From a virus: a stretch of 55,410 bases of DNA. This document shows positions 15,488 to 26,033 of the stretch, one piece after another. The DNA lies in the IMG/VR virus record IMGVR_UViG_3300031578_000045, positions 1-55,410 of that record. One strand, written 5' to 3'. Below the pieces are notes generated by a model. That model had not been told where the DNA came from. It saw only the letters and a list, made by a program, of their open reading frames with translations, and ran no database searches. Within the stretch, counting starts at the first letter, position 1. Each line of letters begins with the position of its first letter. The translations under genes and the position numbers were made by a program.

Positions 15488-16402
15488 ATGGCTTTAACAT
15501 GTGTAAACCCTAGCAGATTTGGTCCCGCACTTACTTGCGATGAAAGGGTATTATTTACAGCGGCGAAAGGTTTCGCTCTTTTGGTTCCAGGTACTACTTT
15601 TACTAGTGCAACAGATTTAGTAACAGAAGCGACATGGAATACCAAGATAGCAGCGGAATCCGCGTATATTATCCAGAAGGTTATCGATACTGAGGTACAA
15701 GATGCTGATAATACTTTTGAAGAAACTTCTTATGGTGATAAGACTTTATTGATCGAAGGCAAGAGAAGTGCCAGGTATAAGATCAAATTGCCTTTAGATC
15801 AGCACCAAATTGCCTACGAAAACCTTAATGGTCAACGCTGGGAGCTGATTATATTTGATCTTTCAGGGAATATAATTGCCACTAAAAACACTGATGGCAC
15901 TATTAGGGGCTTTACTTTGGGGTATTCGCATTTTAATAGGCTCCCTACTGCAAGTGCTGACGCCGGGGTTAATACAATGTTTGATTATGATATCAGTTCA
16001 GGTGATTTATCTGAATTGGATGTTAATGGGATTTACATTAATCCAACTTTAGCAGATACTGATGCATGGTCGCCGTTTAATTTAGATGGTGTGCTTAAGG
16101 TATATACTAGCTCAGGAAGCATTTCAACCCATGTTTTTACAACTGCGGTATCTTATATTAATACAGCTAGGCCTCTGGCTAGTGGAGCAGCTAGGACAGA
16201 AGTTATAAGTGGGTTAACAATAACAAGCTTTGAGGTCATAAACCAAACAGGTGCAGTTATTACCCCTGATAGTGTTACAGAAACCCCGGCTAGTTCAGGT
16301 TCTTATGTGGTGACATGTACAACGGCAACTCTTACATCTGGTTCCGTGCAGGTTATCCCAGTAACAACAGCGAAGTATAAGAGCCCGGTTGAAACATTAT
16401 AG
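15488..16402 (+). CDS. Major tail-tube protein
   Basis: 304 residues. The N-terminal 200 residues are the tube-type beta domain shared with the protein at 13604. The C-terminal about 80 residues look like one Ig-like domain (SSGSYVVTCTTATLTSGSVQV). It comes before the chaperone pair and tape measure, the classic place for the major tail protein. Confidence 0.68.
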   Translation: MALTCVNPSRFGPALTCDERVLFTAAKGFALLVPGTTFTSATDLVTEATWNTKIAAESAYIIQKVIDTEVQDADNTFEETSYGDKTLLIEGKRSARYKIKLPLDQHQIAYENLNGQRWELIIFDLSGNIIATKNTDGTIRGFTLGYSHFNRLPTASADAGVNTMFDYDISSGDLSELDVNGIYINPTLADTDAWSPFNLDGVLKVYTSSGSISTHVFTTAVSYINTARPLASGAARTEVISGLTITSFEVINQTGAVITPDSVTETPASSGSYVVTCTTATLTSGSVQVIPVTTAKYKSPVETL

Positions 16403-16404
16403 TA

Positions 16405-16845
16405 ATGCCTTTTAACCGCCTGTTAGATAATGTTATACGTGTTAAAAGCGAGTTAAATGATATAATTGTTGGGGCTATGATCGAAAATAAAGCAGAGATC
16501 ATAGACCTCAACACTTCACAACTCGAAGAGGGAAAGCTATCTACAGGCTCGAACATAACCCCGGAGTATCAATCTGATGATTATAAAAAATTCAAAAAGT
16601 CAATAGGCTCAAAATCTCCCTTTGGAGTTCCTGACTTAAAACTCGAAGGCGATTTTTATTCTGGGTTTGATATAATAAAAGGTTCCGGTGGTGCATTTAT
16701 ACATTCTGATGATACCAAAGCCGGTGATTTAGAAGAAAAATACTCATCTAATATATACGGCATAACGGACAAAAACAAACCGGAAGTAGTAGAAAGAATT
16801 TTACCACAAATACAAAATGAAGTAAAAAATGAACTTACAAGATAA
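16405..16845 (+). CDS. Putative tail/neck assembly protein
   Basis: 146 residues with LNTSQLEEGKLSTG and GVPDLKLEGDFYSGF, a layout I associate with neck or tail-completion proteins of Bacteroidetes phages. It overlaps the next gene by 17 nt. Exact role not provable here. Confidence 0.5.
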   Translation: MPFNRLLDNVIRVKSELNDIIVGAMIENKAEIIDLNTSQLEEGKLSTGSNITPEYQSDDYKKFKKSIGSKSPFGVPDLKLEGDFYSGFDIIKGSGGAFIHSDDTKAGDLEEKYSSNIYGITDKNKPEVVERILPQIQNEVKNELTR

Positions 16846-17149
16846 ATTAGAAAGAACGATAAGTTTAGCAGCACTTAAAGCAGCAGGGCAAAACATGTCA
16901 TTTATTGTGTATAAGATTTTGGGAGGGTATAGTTTTATACAGCCGAAGTTCGGTCCATCGCAATACGAAGCGATATTAATACCCAATAAAGAAAAAGAAA
17001 TAATAGAAGTAAGAGATGCAGACAATAAGCTTATCAAGACCATTAGTACTGCCGTACCTAAGCCTAGCGAGGATAAAAAAGCAAGTAAGCCAAAATCTAA
17101 AGTTGATAAAACTGAAGATAATACACAAGATAAACCTGCGGAGGTATAA
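16829..17149 (+). CDS. Tail assembly chaperone, short form (G-like)
   Basis: 106 residues. A compact N-terminal domain (1-75) and a Lys/Asp/Pro-rich linker end at TAA 17147. Its position between tail tube and tape measure, and the absence of a good start for the next frame, match the lambda G/GT arrangement where part of the product is extended by ribosomal frameshifting. Confidence 0.6.
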   Translation: MNLQDKLERTISLAALKAAGQNMSFIVYKILGGYSFIQPKFGPSQYEAILIPNKEKEIIEVRDADNKLIKTISTAVPKPSEDKKASKPKSKVDKTEDNTQDKPAEV

Positions 17150-17729
17150 GCCTTATAGGGATTGTGATGAGATACTTGCTAAAAAATTCTTTAAAGCCTT
17201 AGACACAGGTGATTACAGGCATATATTAAAAACAGATAATTTGCCTGAATACCCTGTTGAGAAGCTCGCGCCTATATGGGATGGGCTAATATCGGAATAC
17301 GATAAGCTCACAGGGGGTTATAGTTTTGTTACCCAATTAATAGATATAAGGTTTAATCTTATAGACCATAATAAGATAATGTTAATGAATGCATGTTACA
17401 ACCTTATGTTATTAGGGCAGGACAATGCTGTTAAATACCTACAAGAACAAGGCATTAATATAACTGGTAATACTTATAATGAGCAAATGCGTTTAAGGTC
17501 AATGATCTTGATGGAGCAAACAAAGCTTAATATACGTGCAGAACGCGATAAGTCAACACCACAAACAAAGAAAACAACATTCATAGAATCATTAGTAGAC
17601 TTAGAGAATGCATTAAATGGTAAAAACATCGATGAAGATAAGATAACATTAGCTAAATGGGTAGCCAATGTAAACAGTGCCAACAATAAAATTAAGGCTT
17701 TAAAAAATGGGAAAAGCAATAAAAGGTAG
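17103..17729 (+). CDS. Tail assembly chaperone, extension (T-like)
   Basis: Helical protein of about 200 residues with no ATG near the end of the upstream gene. The open frame contains ATG 17016 and TTG 17103, both deep inside the preceding gene. Reading it from the G-like frame requires a +1 (or -2) shift somewhere in 17040-17149. Candidates are the A6 run near 17076 and GGAGGTATAA at 17137-17146, where an SD-like GGAGG sits just before the stop. It overlaps the tape measure by 23 nt. Confidence 0.6.
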   Translation: MIKLKIIHKINLRRYKPYRDCDEILAKKFFKALDTGDYRHILKTDNLPEYPVEKLAPIWDGLISEYDKLTGGYSFVTQLIDIRFNLIDHNKIMLMNACYNLMLLGQDNAVKYLQEQGINITGNTYNEQMRLRSMILMEQTKLNIRAERDKSTPQTKKTTFIESLVDLENALNGKNIDEDKITLAKWVANVNSANNKIKALKNGKSNKR

Positions 17730-20511
17730 TGATTTAATAGACAAGTCCGTTTTACAGTCATTGAATGAGATTGAAAGGTCTTTGCAATCCCTCGTGAAAG
17801 GATTTGAACAGGTTACCAAAAGCTCCCAACAGGTACTTAATGCCAATAAGAAAACACAGCAAACATTTTCCCAGGCAAGTGAAAGTATTAAAAAAACCGC
17901 TGCCAATACACAGCAATTATCAGCTTTAGAAAAAGAGAGGATAAGGGTACAGAACCAGCTAAATACAACATTAGCGAAATCAATTACAATTAACGATAAA
18001 AATACAAAAGACTTACAAAGTAATAAGACAGCTTTACAGCAAAATACAAAGGCGCAAAAACAAGCTGCTGAAATAGCAAGGTTAAGGACTAAAGAGGGGC
18101 AAAAGCTTAATCAAACATTAAAGGCACAACAAAAAGAGCTAAGTAGATTAAAAGGTACTTCTGGGGGGCTTACTGGAGCTTTTAAAAAAATGGGTACCCA
18201 AATGTTAGCAACAGGGGCTGCCATTTTTGGCATAACTAGATTATTAACTGGGTTTAATAATCTTATAAAAAATGCCATAAATAATGCAGATAAACAATTA
18301 AAAGCAGAGAGAAGTTTATTAGTTGCACTAGATGGTAGGGAAGATGTTCAACAAAGATTAATAAAACAAGCCCAGCAATTACAAAAAGAGACCTTATTTG
18401 GCGATGAAGAAACAATAAAGGCACAAGCATTAATAGCAGCATTCGTAAAAGAAGGTGACCAAATAGAAAGGATTATTCCATTAGTACAAGATTTGGCTAC
18501 TGCAAAAGGCATGGATTTAAGTGCGGCAGCTGATTTAGTTAGCAAAACATTAGGCAGTAGCACTAATGCACTTTCCAGATATGGGATACAGGTAGAAGGT
18601 ACTGTAGGAAGTACCCAGCGTTTAGAATCATTATCTAAAGGCTTATCAAATGCTTTTGGTGGTCAGGCAGTAGCCGCAGCAAAAGCAGGTTCGGGTGGGT
18701 TAACCCAATTAAAAAATGTGTTAGGCGATGTATCTGAAAACCTAGGCAAGAAGTTGCTCCCATTTATAAATAGGGTGTCACAGAGTTTAATAAACAAATT
18801 AGCCCCACAAGAAAAAGAGGTGAATTTATATAGGCTTCAAAATAGGGAGCTAACAACTCTTTTTGCAAGTCTTAGAAATACTAACCTATCACAAGAAGCA
18901 CGTAAAAAATTAATAGAAACAATTAATACAAAATATAAAGCTTATTTACCAAATTTATTAACAGAAAAAAGCACATTACAAGATATAGAAAGGGCTGAAG
19001 CTTCTATAAATAAACAATTAAAGTTAAAATTAATACAACAGGCATTTCAAGAGGAAATGACCAACATAATAAAAGAAGAGTTAAGAGCCAAAGAAACATT
19101 GGTACAAAATGAAATAAACTTAGATAAAGTACAGCAAGATAGAATTATAGCAACTACTGAGGCTGATGTCGCAAATATAAAAAGCAGTGAATTAGCTATA
19201 AATATAACTAACTCTCTTGCAAAATCTACAATTGAAAATAATGAAAAAGAAATTGTCAATACAAAAGATAAGTTTAAGCGTATCGGCGAATTATATGGTA
19301 TTGCATTTAATGAAATAGAAGATATTTTAAATAAACAACAAGAAATAATAACTCAAAATAATAATAAAGAAGAAGAAGAAGAAGAAGAAAAAAATAAAAG
19401 AATAACAACTAATAGGATTGCAGAAATAGAATTACAAAACCAAACTGCAATAAATTCCCAGAAAGAATTATTATTAAATAAAGAAATAAATGAACAAGTA
19501 TTTGCATCTAGGATTTTAGAAATAGAAATAGCAACGCAAGAAAGATTATTGCAAATAAGCAACCTTAGTGCAGAAGAAAGGTTGAACTTTCAAACTCAAT
19601 TATTAGATAAGAAAAAAGCCTTAATGGATAGCGAAGTAGCATTTATGGAAGGTTTTTTATTTACTGAGCAAGAATATAATGATATAGCTGCTGAAGAAGA
19701 GAAAACACAAGCTGAAGAGAGTAAAAGGCTAAATGATGAAGTAACACAAAACAAACTTGCTAATTTAGAAAAAGAAAAACAAGCCAGGGAAGCAATTACG
19801 GCAGAATCGATTAATCTTGCTAATAGTATATTTGAATTAGGGTCATCTATTAGGGAGCGTGAGATTTCAGAGATAGAAGCGCAAAAAGAGAAAGAATTAG
19901 GACTAGCAGGTGATAATGAAGAAAAAAAGGCAAAAATAGAAGAAAAATACGCCAAAAAATCAGCTGGTATCAAACGTAAACAGGCAATAGCAGATAAAGC
20001 ACAGGCAATATTTAACGCCTTAATAAATACGGCCGTAGCAGTTACCAAAACATTAGCTTTTCCTGTCCTTTCTGCAATAATTGCAGCCGCTGGGGCCTTA
20101 CAAGTAGCAGCGATAATAGCTAAGCCTATACCTAAATTTGCCGACGGTGTATTAGACAAACCAGATTCAGGGCTTAGTATAGTTGGTGATGAGATAGGCA
20201 GCAAGTCAGGGCATAGCAGGGAACTTATTAACATACCAGGGCAAGGGTTTATGCTCTCTCCTGATAAACCAACATTAATGAATTTACCAAAAGGTTCCGA
20301 TGTTATCCCTAACATTCAAACCGAATTACTTTTAAAAGGGGGAATCCAATCCGAAAAACTAAATGAAATGATCAATAGTAATAAAAGGATTGAATCAGCT
20401 ATACGGAACAAGCCTGAACACATTACCAATATAACCGATGCAGGAATAGAATCAATGGTCAGGGCAAAGAATTCTTTAATTAGGGAGAAAAATATTTATC
20501 TACGTCAATGA
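17707..20511 (+). CDS. Tape measure protein
   Basis: 934 residues, among the longest genes. Coiled-coil N-terminus (1-150), a Gly/Ala-rich hydrophobic region near 160-190, a conserved minor-tail region (VQDLATAKGMDLSAAADLVSKTLGS, about 260-285), long coiled coils (400-740), hydrophobic helices (about 765-810), then a basic, Gly-rich end. Its length sets tail length, and about 1.5 angstrom per residue would imply a tail near 140 nm. It overlaps the tail-tip gene by 4 nt. Confidence 0.9.
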   Translation: MGKAIKGSDLIDKSVLQSLNEIERSLQSLVKGFEQVTKSSQQVLNANKKTQQTFSQASESIKKTAANTQQLSALEKERIRVQNQLNTTLAKSITINDKNTKDLQSNKTALQQNTKAQKQAAEIARLRTKEGQKLNQTLKAQQKELSRLKGTSGGLTGAFKKMGTQMLATGAAIFGITRLLTGFNNLIKNAINNADKQLKAERSLLVALDGREDVQQRLIKQAQQLQKETLFGDEETIKAQALIAAFVKEGDQIERIIPLVQDLATAKGMDLSAAADLVSKTLGSSTNALSRYGIQVEGTVGSTQRLESLSKGLSNAFGGQAVAAAKAGSGGLTQLKNVLGDVSENLGKKLLPFINRVSQSLINKLAPQEKEVNLYRLQNRELTTLFASLRNTNLSQEARKKLIETINTKYKAYLPNLLTEKSTLQDIERAEASINKQLKLKLIQQAFQEEMTNIIKEELRAKETLVQNEINLDKVQQDRIIATTEADVANIKSSELAINITNSLAKSTIENNEKEIVNTKDKFKRIGELYGIAFNEIEDILNKQQEIITQNNNKEEEEEEEKNKRITTNRIAEIELQNQTAINSQKELLLNKEINEQVFASRILEIEIATQERLLQISNLSAEERLNFQTQLLDKKKALMDSEVAFMEGFLFTEQEYNDIAAEEEKTQAEESKRLNDEVTQNKLANLEKEKQAREAITAESINLANSIFELGSSIREREISEIEAQKEKELGLAGDNEEKKAKIEEKYAKKSAGIKRKQAIADKAQAIFNALINTAVAVTKTLAFPVLSAIIAAAGALQVAAIIAKPIPKFADGVLDKPDSGLSIVGDEIGSKSGHSRELINIPGQGFMLSPDKPTLMNLPKGSDVIPNIQTELLLKGGIQSEKLNEMINSNKRIESAIRNKPEHITNITDAGIESMVRAKNSLIREKNIYLRQ

Positions 20512-22766
20512 GCGAAGAATATAAATATAGGTTAATTTATAATGGGGATACGCCATTTGATGAATATGTTGATTCACCGGAAGGATGGGATGAATACGGT
20601 ATTTCTTTTGTAAGGAATGAGTTTTATCATTCTATACGCCCGCGAATTTTAACATCCCTTCGGTTTGACAGGAAATCAGGTGGCGGTGGCGAGTGGATTA
20701 AACTTGCTTATGATGAGCAGGGCTTATATGCAGATGTTTCATTATATATAACAAAACGCAACCCGCAAACAGATGATTATGATGCCTTTTATAATTGTGT
20801 ACTTAATTTTAATAAGTATTCATTAGAACGGGAATATGTTGATATTTCAGCAATAGACAATAATAAAGAAGAGCGGTTTTTCACACGTGACAATATAAAC
20901 TACAATTTAAGGGATATTGTATCTACCGATGATGTGACGGTAACCGATTTCGCCAACCAATCGAAAGATATTACATTTAAAAAAATCGATATTTATCTTA
21001 ATGTTGATACTATTTCAAGGTTTGACGCTATAGAAGATTTTTTTAATGCTGGCTCACAATATTGGGATTATTTAGCTATCGGTAATGCCTGGTCCGCCGA
21101 TACCGATCCTAAATATATACCATTTTATCTAGATTCTACGGAAATTAGCGAAATAGGGGATAGGTTAACGATTTCCGACGAGCCATTACCTGACGATAGG
21201 CCTATAGCTATATATGAAAATACCTCGGATGAAACAAGAACTATTTTTACAGGTGGGGATACGTGGCAGATACACGAAAATAGCATGAATGTTTCAGTTG
21301 GCACTATATCATCGTGTAGTTTAACTATATATGCAGACACTATAGATTCTGATGATAATATTACAAGCCAAGAGATAATATATAGTCAAATATTCCCGCC
21401 TGATCCATTCGCCGGTAATGTTTCTTTTAATTTTATCCTAACTGCAATTAACACAACATATAAAACCTGGACAGTCCCTGCTGGCGGTAAATTTAGGTTT
21501 TATCTTTATTTTGCTCCAATATCGGATCCATGGACAGGAGGAAATGCGTATGTTCAAGGAACTGCAAATTTTGATATTAATTTTACTGAGATTTCACCAT
21601 CAATAGGCGACACTACGGCAGAATGTTTCTTCCTGCACGAAGCGTTTACCAGGCTAGCCCAATTATCAACAAGCGAAACCGATACGTCTAAACTTTTTTA
21701 TTCAGAAATATTAGGAAACCTTAATTCAGAATTCCAATCTTATGGTAGTATAGGGGATGCTTCAAACATCGTAATAACAAATGGGTTTGCACTTAGGAAG
21801 TTTGCAAACAGGGCAATAAATGTGAATACGAGGGATTTATTCAAAACTATTGACGCTACTCATAACCTAGGTTTAGGATTTGACAGGGTAAATGACAGGT
21901 TTTATATTGCACCAAAACGAGAATTTTATGATAGCAGTTTGTTATTATTCGACATTGGAGAGGTAGCGGAATTAAAAACGACTATTTACGAGAATGGATA
22001 TTTCAATAAAATAATTTCCGGGTTTGTTTCTGAGGGTGATTACGAAGATCTATCAGGGGCAAGTGAATTCAATGTACAAAGTGAGCATTCTGTAAATACA
22101 CCTATTAAAAAAACAAAGGATTTAAGAACTGAATATAATCTAGATTCAATCAGTATAGAAATAACAAGGAGAAAACAATACGATACAACATCAAGCGAAG
22201 ACACTAAAAGAGATGATGATATTTTCTTGGTAAAAACAAACGGTGTACAAACAATCCAGGGTAATTTTGACGCAGCTGGAATTGACAATATAGACCAGTA
22301 CTATAACATAGCATTAACAGCAAGAGAAAATTTAATAAGAAACGGATCGATTATTAAGCCTTCACTATATAAGACAACGGAATTAATTAAATTTGTAAAG
22401 AATAAGAAAAAAACTAATATATCTTATTTTAACCAAAATTCAGAGGTAGTAAATGAATTTGATGACATAGAAGGCACAGAAATAACAGAAGATGCCTTGT
22501 TTATCCCTGAATTATACGAATTTGAATCATATATAACAACGGCACAAATGGCTATTTTGCTTGCCAACCCTCATGGGTATATTAAGTTCAATTTCGATGG
22601 CATAGATTATGAAGGGTTTATAGATGAGGCACAAACAAAAGACTATAATAGGAAGGTGACTTATAAATTAATAGCCAAGGCATTTATCCCATCGGGTGAA
22701 AATAAAATATGGGAAGATGGACAGAGCCAAATATGGGAAGATGATAATAATAGGATTTGGGAATAA
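20508..22766 (+). CDS. Tail tip / distal tail protein
   Basis: 752 residues directly after the tape measure, the usual place of the distal tail or baseplate hub protein. Beta-rich and acidic, ending with three short IWED-type repeats (QIWEDDNNRIWE). No enzyme motif seen. It may open the cell envelope or form the adhesion platform, which is inference from position. Confidence 0.6.
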   Translation: MSEEYKYRLIYNGDTPFDEYVDSPEGWDEYGISFVRNEFYHSIRPRILTSLRFDRKSGGGGEWIKLAYDEQGLYADVSLYITKRNPQTDDYDAFYNCVLNFNKYSLEREYVDISAIDNNKEERFFTRDNINYNLRDIVSTDDVTVTDFANQSKDITFKKIDIYLNVDTISRFDAIEDFFNAGSQYWDYLAIGNAWSADTDPKYIPFYLDSTEISEIGDRLTISDEPLPDDRPIAIYENTSDETRTIFTGGDTWQIHENSMNVSVGTISSCSLTIYADTIDSDDNITSQEIIYSQIFPPDPFAGNVSFNFILTAINTTYKTWTVPAGGKFRFYLYFAPISDPWTGGNAYVQGTANFDINFTEISPSIGDTTAECFFLHEAFTRLAQLSTSETDTSKLFYSEILGNLNSEFQSYGSIGDASNIVITNGFALRKFANRAINVNTRDLFKTIDATHNLGLGFDRVNDRFYIAPKREFYDSSLLLFDIGEVAELKTTIYENGYFNKIISGFVSEGDYEDLSGASEFNVQSEHSVNTPIKKTKDLRTEYNLDSISIEITRRKQYDTTSSEDTKRDDDIFLVKTNGVQTIQGNFDAAGIDNIDQYYNIALTARENLIRNGSIIKPSLYKTTELIKFVKNKKKTNISYFNQNSEVVNEFDDIEGTEITEDALFIPELYEFESYITTAQMAILLANPHGYIKFNFDGIDYEGFIDEAQTKDYNRKVTYKLIAKAFIPSGENKIWEDGQSQIWEDDNNRIWE

Positions 22767-22777
22767 ATTAAAATAAT

Positions 22778-23596
22778 ATGGCAGCTAGCATTGCATTAAC
22801 AACGCCTTTAAGATTTTATCAGATAGGTTCTGAGCCGGATTACTTGACCGTATGGCCCACGCCTGATAATATCCAACAAAGGGAACAATGGCAAGGGGGG
22901 ATATACCCGGTTGAATACTGGTATAAAGACCATATTGTTAATCAATTGCTAAGTATTCAATTTAGCGTTATTGGATTATCTGACGAGACTATTAAAGTTT
23001 ATAAATATAACCAGTCTACTGAAGTTTATGACCTTAATACAACATTAACACCAACAGACATAACCCCAACAGGATGGACTGGCAACAGTGTTAATAAATA
23101 CGACTTTACGCCAGCACAAGAAGGTCTTTATTATTTAGAGTTCACAGAACCAGGTTGGAGGTCGGACGAATTTCAAGTTCATACAGATTTAAAATACAGG
23201 GAAAGATTAGTAGAAATAGAATATAATAATACTGAGAATGAATACGATACTATTTTTTTTGATGGAATAGTACAACAATATACAGGGAAAACATTTTTTG
23301 AAGGACAGCTTAAACCAGGAGAGCCTAAAAATGAGTATTCGCAATTTACCAGGGATAAAGGAGGCGTAAAGAGATTACGTTCAACTCCGGTAAGGATGTC
23401 TACTTTAATCCTGGCTAATGTACATTCCACTTATATTGATATCATAAATTGGATTTTTAGCCTAGATACTGTTTATGTGAACGGGATACAATTTAATGCA
23501 GACAATGCACCATCTATAGACCAGATAGATAAAACAGATTTGTATGATATCACTATTAATTTGACACGTGCCGAATCTAATAATTTAATAATATAG
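22778..23596 (+). CDS. Tail protein
   Basis: 272 residues, beta-rich with many Trp and Tyr. N-terminal about 120 residues look like a sandwich domain, followed by a second domain with LVEIEYNNTENEYDTIFFD. Part of the tail-tip operon by position and spacing (11 nt). Confidence 0.5.
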   Translation: MAASIALTTPLRFYQIGSEPDYLTVWPTPDNIQQREQWQGGIYPVEYWYKDHIVNQLLSIQFSVIGLSDETIKVYKYNQSTEVYDLNTTLTPTDITPTGWTGNSVNKYDFTPAQEGLYYLEFTEPGWRSDEFQVHTDLKYRERLVEIEYNNTENEYDTIFFDGIVQQYTGKTFFEGQLKPGEPKNEYSQFTRDKGGVKRLRSTPVRMSTLILANVHSTYIDIINWIFSLDTVYVNGIQFNADNAPSIDQIDKTDLYDITINLTRAESNNLII

Positions 23597-23600
23597 CACC

Positions 23601-24056
23601 ATGGGAGATGTAAAAAGAAGTCAAATAGCCCCAACCACTACCATAACAGATGACGATTATATTGATCTGTATAGGAGTGTTACAGGTATTTTGACGGACT
23701 ATAAGATAAAGCGCACAGATAACGAGGCAGATATCTACACCGCTATTGCATTAAAAAAAGAAGGGGCTATATTAAGGTTATATAACCAAAACGCTACTTT
23801 TACCCAAGCATTTGCCGCAGATACTAAAATAGATGCTATTACTATCAGGTATGTATCCGGCACACCTATTGTAAAGATTGGGGAAACAATAGGAAGTGAT
23901 CAAATTATGCTACAAGATACGATAGTCTCAGGAATAGATTATAATGTAGGTTGGGGAAAATCTTACCCCGCTTCTCAGACATTATATTTTACCCTTACCG
24001 GAGGGGTAATACATGTGACTATTGAGTATACATTAACAATAATTGGAACGCCATAA
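23601..24056 (+). CDS. Small tail-region protein
   Basis: 151 residues, beta-type. The N-terminus (SQIAPTTTITDDDYIDLYRS) resembles the short virion-attachment segments that begin many tail fibres. The C-terminal half could be a small trimeric fibre or decoration domain. Confidence 0.45.
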   Translation: MGDVKRSQIAPTTTITDDDYIDLYRSVTGILTDYKIKRTDNEADIYTAIALKKEGAILRLYNQNATFTQAFAADTKIDAITIRYVSGTPIVKIGETIGSDQIMLQDTIVSGIDYNVGWGKSYPASQTLYFTLTGGVIHVTIEYTLTIIGTP

Positions 24057-24065
24057 AATAAGATT

Positions 24066-26009
24066 ATGAAAAAGACACTCACAATATTAAGCTTGGTTTT
24101 AATAGCATTAAACGGATATAGCCAGAGGCCTTTGAGGGGAACCTCTTTAAATGTCACCGAATATATTAAACTCGGTGATTCAACTGTGACGTTTATGTAT
24201 GGCGATACGCTACCGAATAAGTTTTATGTAGATTCATTATCTAGTGCCGGAAGTTTTAACCGTGACAGTATTGCTGCTTATAATACAGATAGCCTTATAA
24301 TGAGCCAAAGCGATACTATTAATTATGCAGATACGGCACTTGCTATATCAGCCGGTGCAATAATAGGGGCACCAGGTGGCCCCGGTGATGTAATAATTAA
24401 CGCTGGGGGTTTTTTAGGAAATAGCGATAGTTTAATTGCTGGTTCAGAATTTACCTGGGATGGTGATGACTTTTTCTTTGACAACGTAAGCGGTAATACA
24501 TATTTACAAGTAGATTTAGACGATACGCCTTTTTTTAATTACTTTGGGTCAAGTGTTTCCGGAAATGACCATCAAATATATATGCAGCAAGGGGAATTTA
24601 ATCTTTTTTCAGATAATGCAACAAATAGTGATTGGGTATTTGAAGTAGAAGATAGGACAGGGAGCGGCAGGTTATATTATTCGCAAGATGATAATGTGAA
24701 TGAAAATAGGGCTGTTCTTGAAATAAATACAGAAGCAGAGCGTAACTTTGATTTTTATATCCAAGAAGATAATTTGGGCGTAGGCAGTAAAGATTGGTTT
24801 AGTTTAGATACCAATGAATTTACTGTCGGGTTTGATAACGTAGGTATTTTCACTGTTGACGCAAGCGGCGTAAGTTTCGATAATAGTACAGTAGTAAACC
24901 AAACAGTTGAGGACACCTTATTTGTAGGCGATGGAGAAACTAAAATATATCAGCCCGGGGGTTCTAATAAGTCATTTGTTATACAACGGGGGGACCCCTC
25001 AGCCGGGGGTTTAATGATGAGGATGTATAAATATGGCGATTATGCCGACCCTGGCCCCTATGTTAACTTTAGCGGTAAAGATATAACGGGTACTAAAACA
25101 TTCCACAACACACTTAGATATGATGCCCTAAGTTTGGGCATAACAGACGCAGGCAACGATAAAGGATTTAATATTTCGGGCGATAGTTCTTCTATAACTC
25201 ATTTAGTTAATTATCCCACATCGTTATCCAGCTTTACAAGATTGGAGGAAGATACTTTTTCTATTGGCTTTGGGATTACTGCACCCACATACACGCCTAA
25301 TTATATATTTACAGAAGCTTCAGCAATTTTTAGCGCAGGATTATATCCTGACAGTATCGTTTATTCAGATGGAACGGTTCAAAAAAGTTTTGACACCATT
25401 AATATTAATAGTGTAGAATTTGATTCAGTAATAACTAAAAAAATAACCTCACCAAATGATAGTATTATATTTGAGAAAAGACTTGAAGGTGATACTATTA
25501 CCGTAAAAGAACTTTTTGTCACTGGCAGGCTTCACTTTGATATATATGAAGTTTTCCTGTATGAAGACCCTGATTCTACAATTACAACGTCATTAACTAC
25601 AAGCTGGATATTTTTGGGGGATGGTGAGAGTAGTAAATTAACAACTTCATATTTAGAAGGTTTTTCATTTGATGGTGATACCCTTCAATTTGATCAGGAC
25701 GCTAATGATACTAGGGATTCTATAGAATTTAGGATAAATTACGGCGGCCAAAATGCAACAAGTAACGTGAATAAGAGTGTATATAATGGCATTTTCATAA
25801 AGCATACAGGAGGGTCTTATATAGAATACCGACCAACAACTAAGGTATCAAGGACAACAACCTCTAGTATTTATTACCCAGGGCCGACTTGTACCCAAAG
25901 CCCTATATGGTTGCAGGATGGCGATAAGATTCAGGTTAGGGTTAAATGTTCAGCCAGTACCACAACGCTATCCACAAAAAATTTCTCAATATATATTCAC
26001 GAAGAATAA
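24066..26009 (+). CDS. Large tail-fibre-like protein with signal peptide
   Basis: 647 residues. Residues 1-19 are a typical Bacteroidetes Sec signal (basic start, hydrophobic core, cleavage after GYSQ). The rest is Asp/Ser/Gly-rich beta repeat, with repeated -x-F-x-V-D- and D-S/T-I-x-Y motifs usual for trimeric fibres. Position indicates a receptor-binding fibre. The signal peptide on a presumed virion protein is unusual. Confidence 0.55.
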   Translation: MKKTLTILSLVLIALNGYSQRPLRGTSLNVTEYIKLGDSTVTFMYGDTLPNKFYVDSLSSAGSFNRDSIAAYNTDSLIMSQSDTINYADTALAISAGAIIGAPGGPGDVIINAGGFLGNSDSLIAGSEFTWDGDDFFFDNVSGNTYLQVDLDDTPFFNYFGSSVSGNDHQIYMQQGEFNLFSDNATNSDWVFEVEDRTGSGRLYYSQDDNVNENRAVLEINTEAERNFDFYIQEDNLGVGSKDWFSLDTNEFTVGFDNVGIFTVDASGVSFDNSTVVNQTVEDTLFVGDGETKIYQPGGSNKSFVIQRGDPSAGGLMMRMYKYGDYADPGPYVNFSGKDITGTKTFHNTLRYDALSLGITDAGNDKGFNISGDSSSITHLVNYPTSLSSFTRLEEDTFSIGFGITAPTYTPNYIFTEASAIFSAGLYPDSIVYSDGTVQKSFDTININSVEFDSVITKKITSPNDSIIFEKRLEGDTITVKELFVTGRLHFDIYEVFLYEDPDSTITTSLTTSWIFLGDGESSKLTTSYLEGFSFDGDTLQFDQDANDTRDSIEFRINYGGQNATSNVNKSVYNGIFIKHTGGSYIEYRPTTKVSRTTTSSIYYPGPTCTQSPIWLQDGDKIQVRVKCSASTTTLSTKNFSIYIHEE

Positions 26010-26033
26010 ATAAATAACTAACTTTATAAAATT

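Noticed and set aside
19596-20315. Reverse-strand open frame of 239 codons inside the tape measure gene
   Set aside because: It lies wholly within the tape measure coding frame, and coiled-coil codons often leave the opposite strand open. No leader or operon context.
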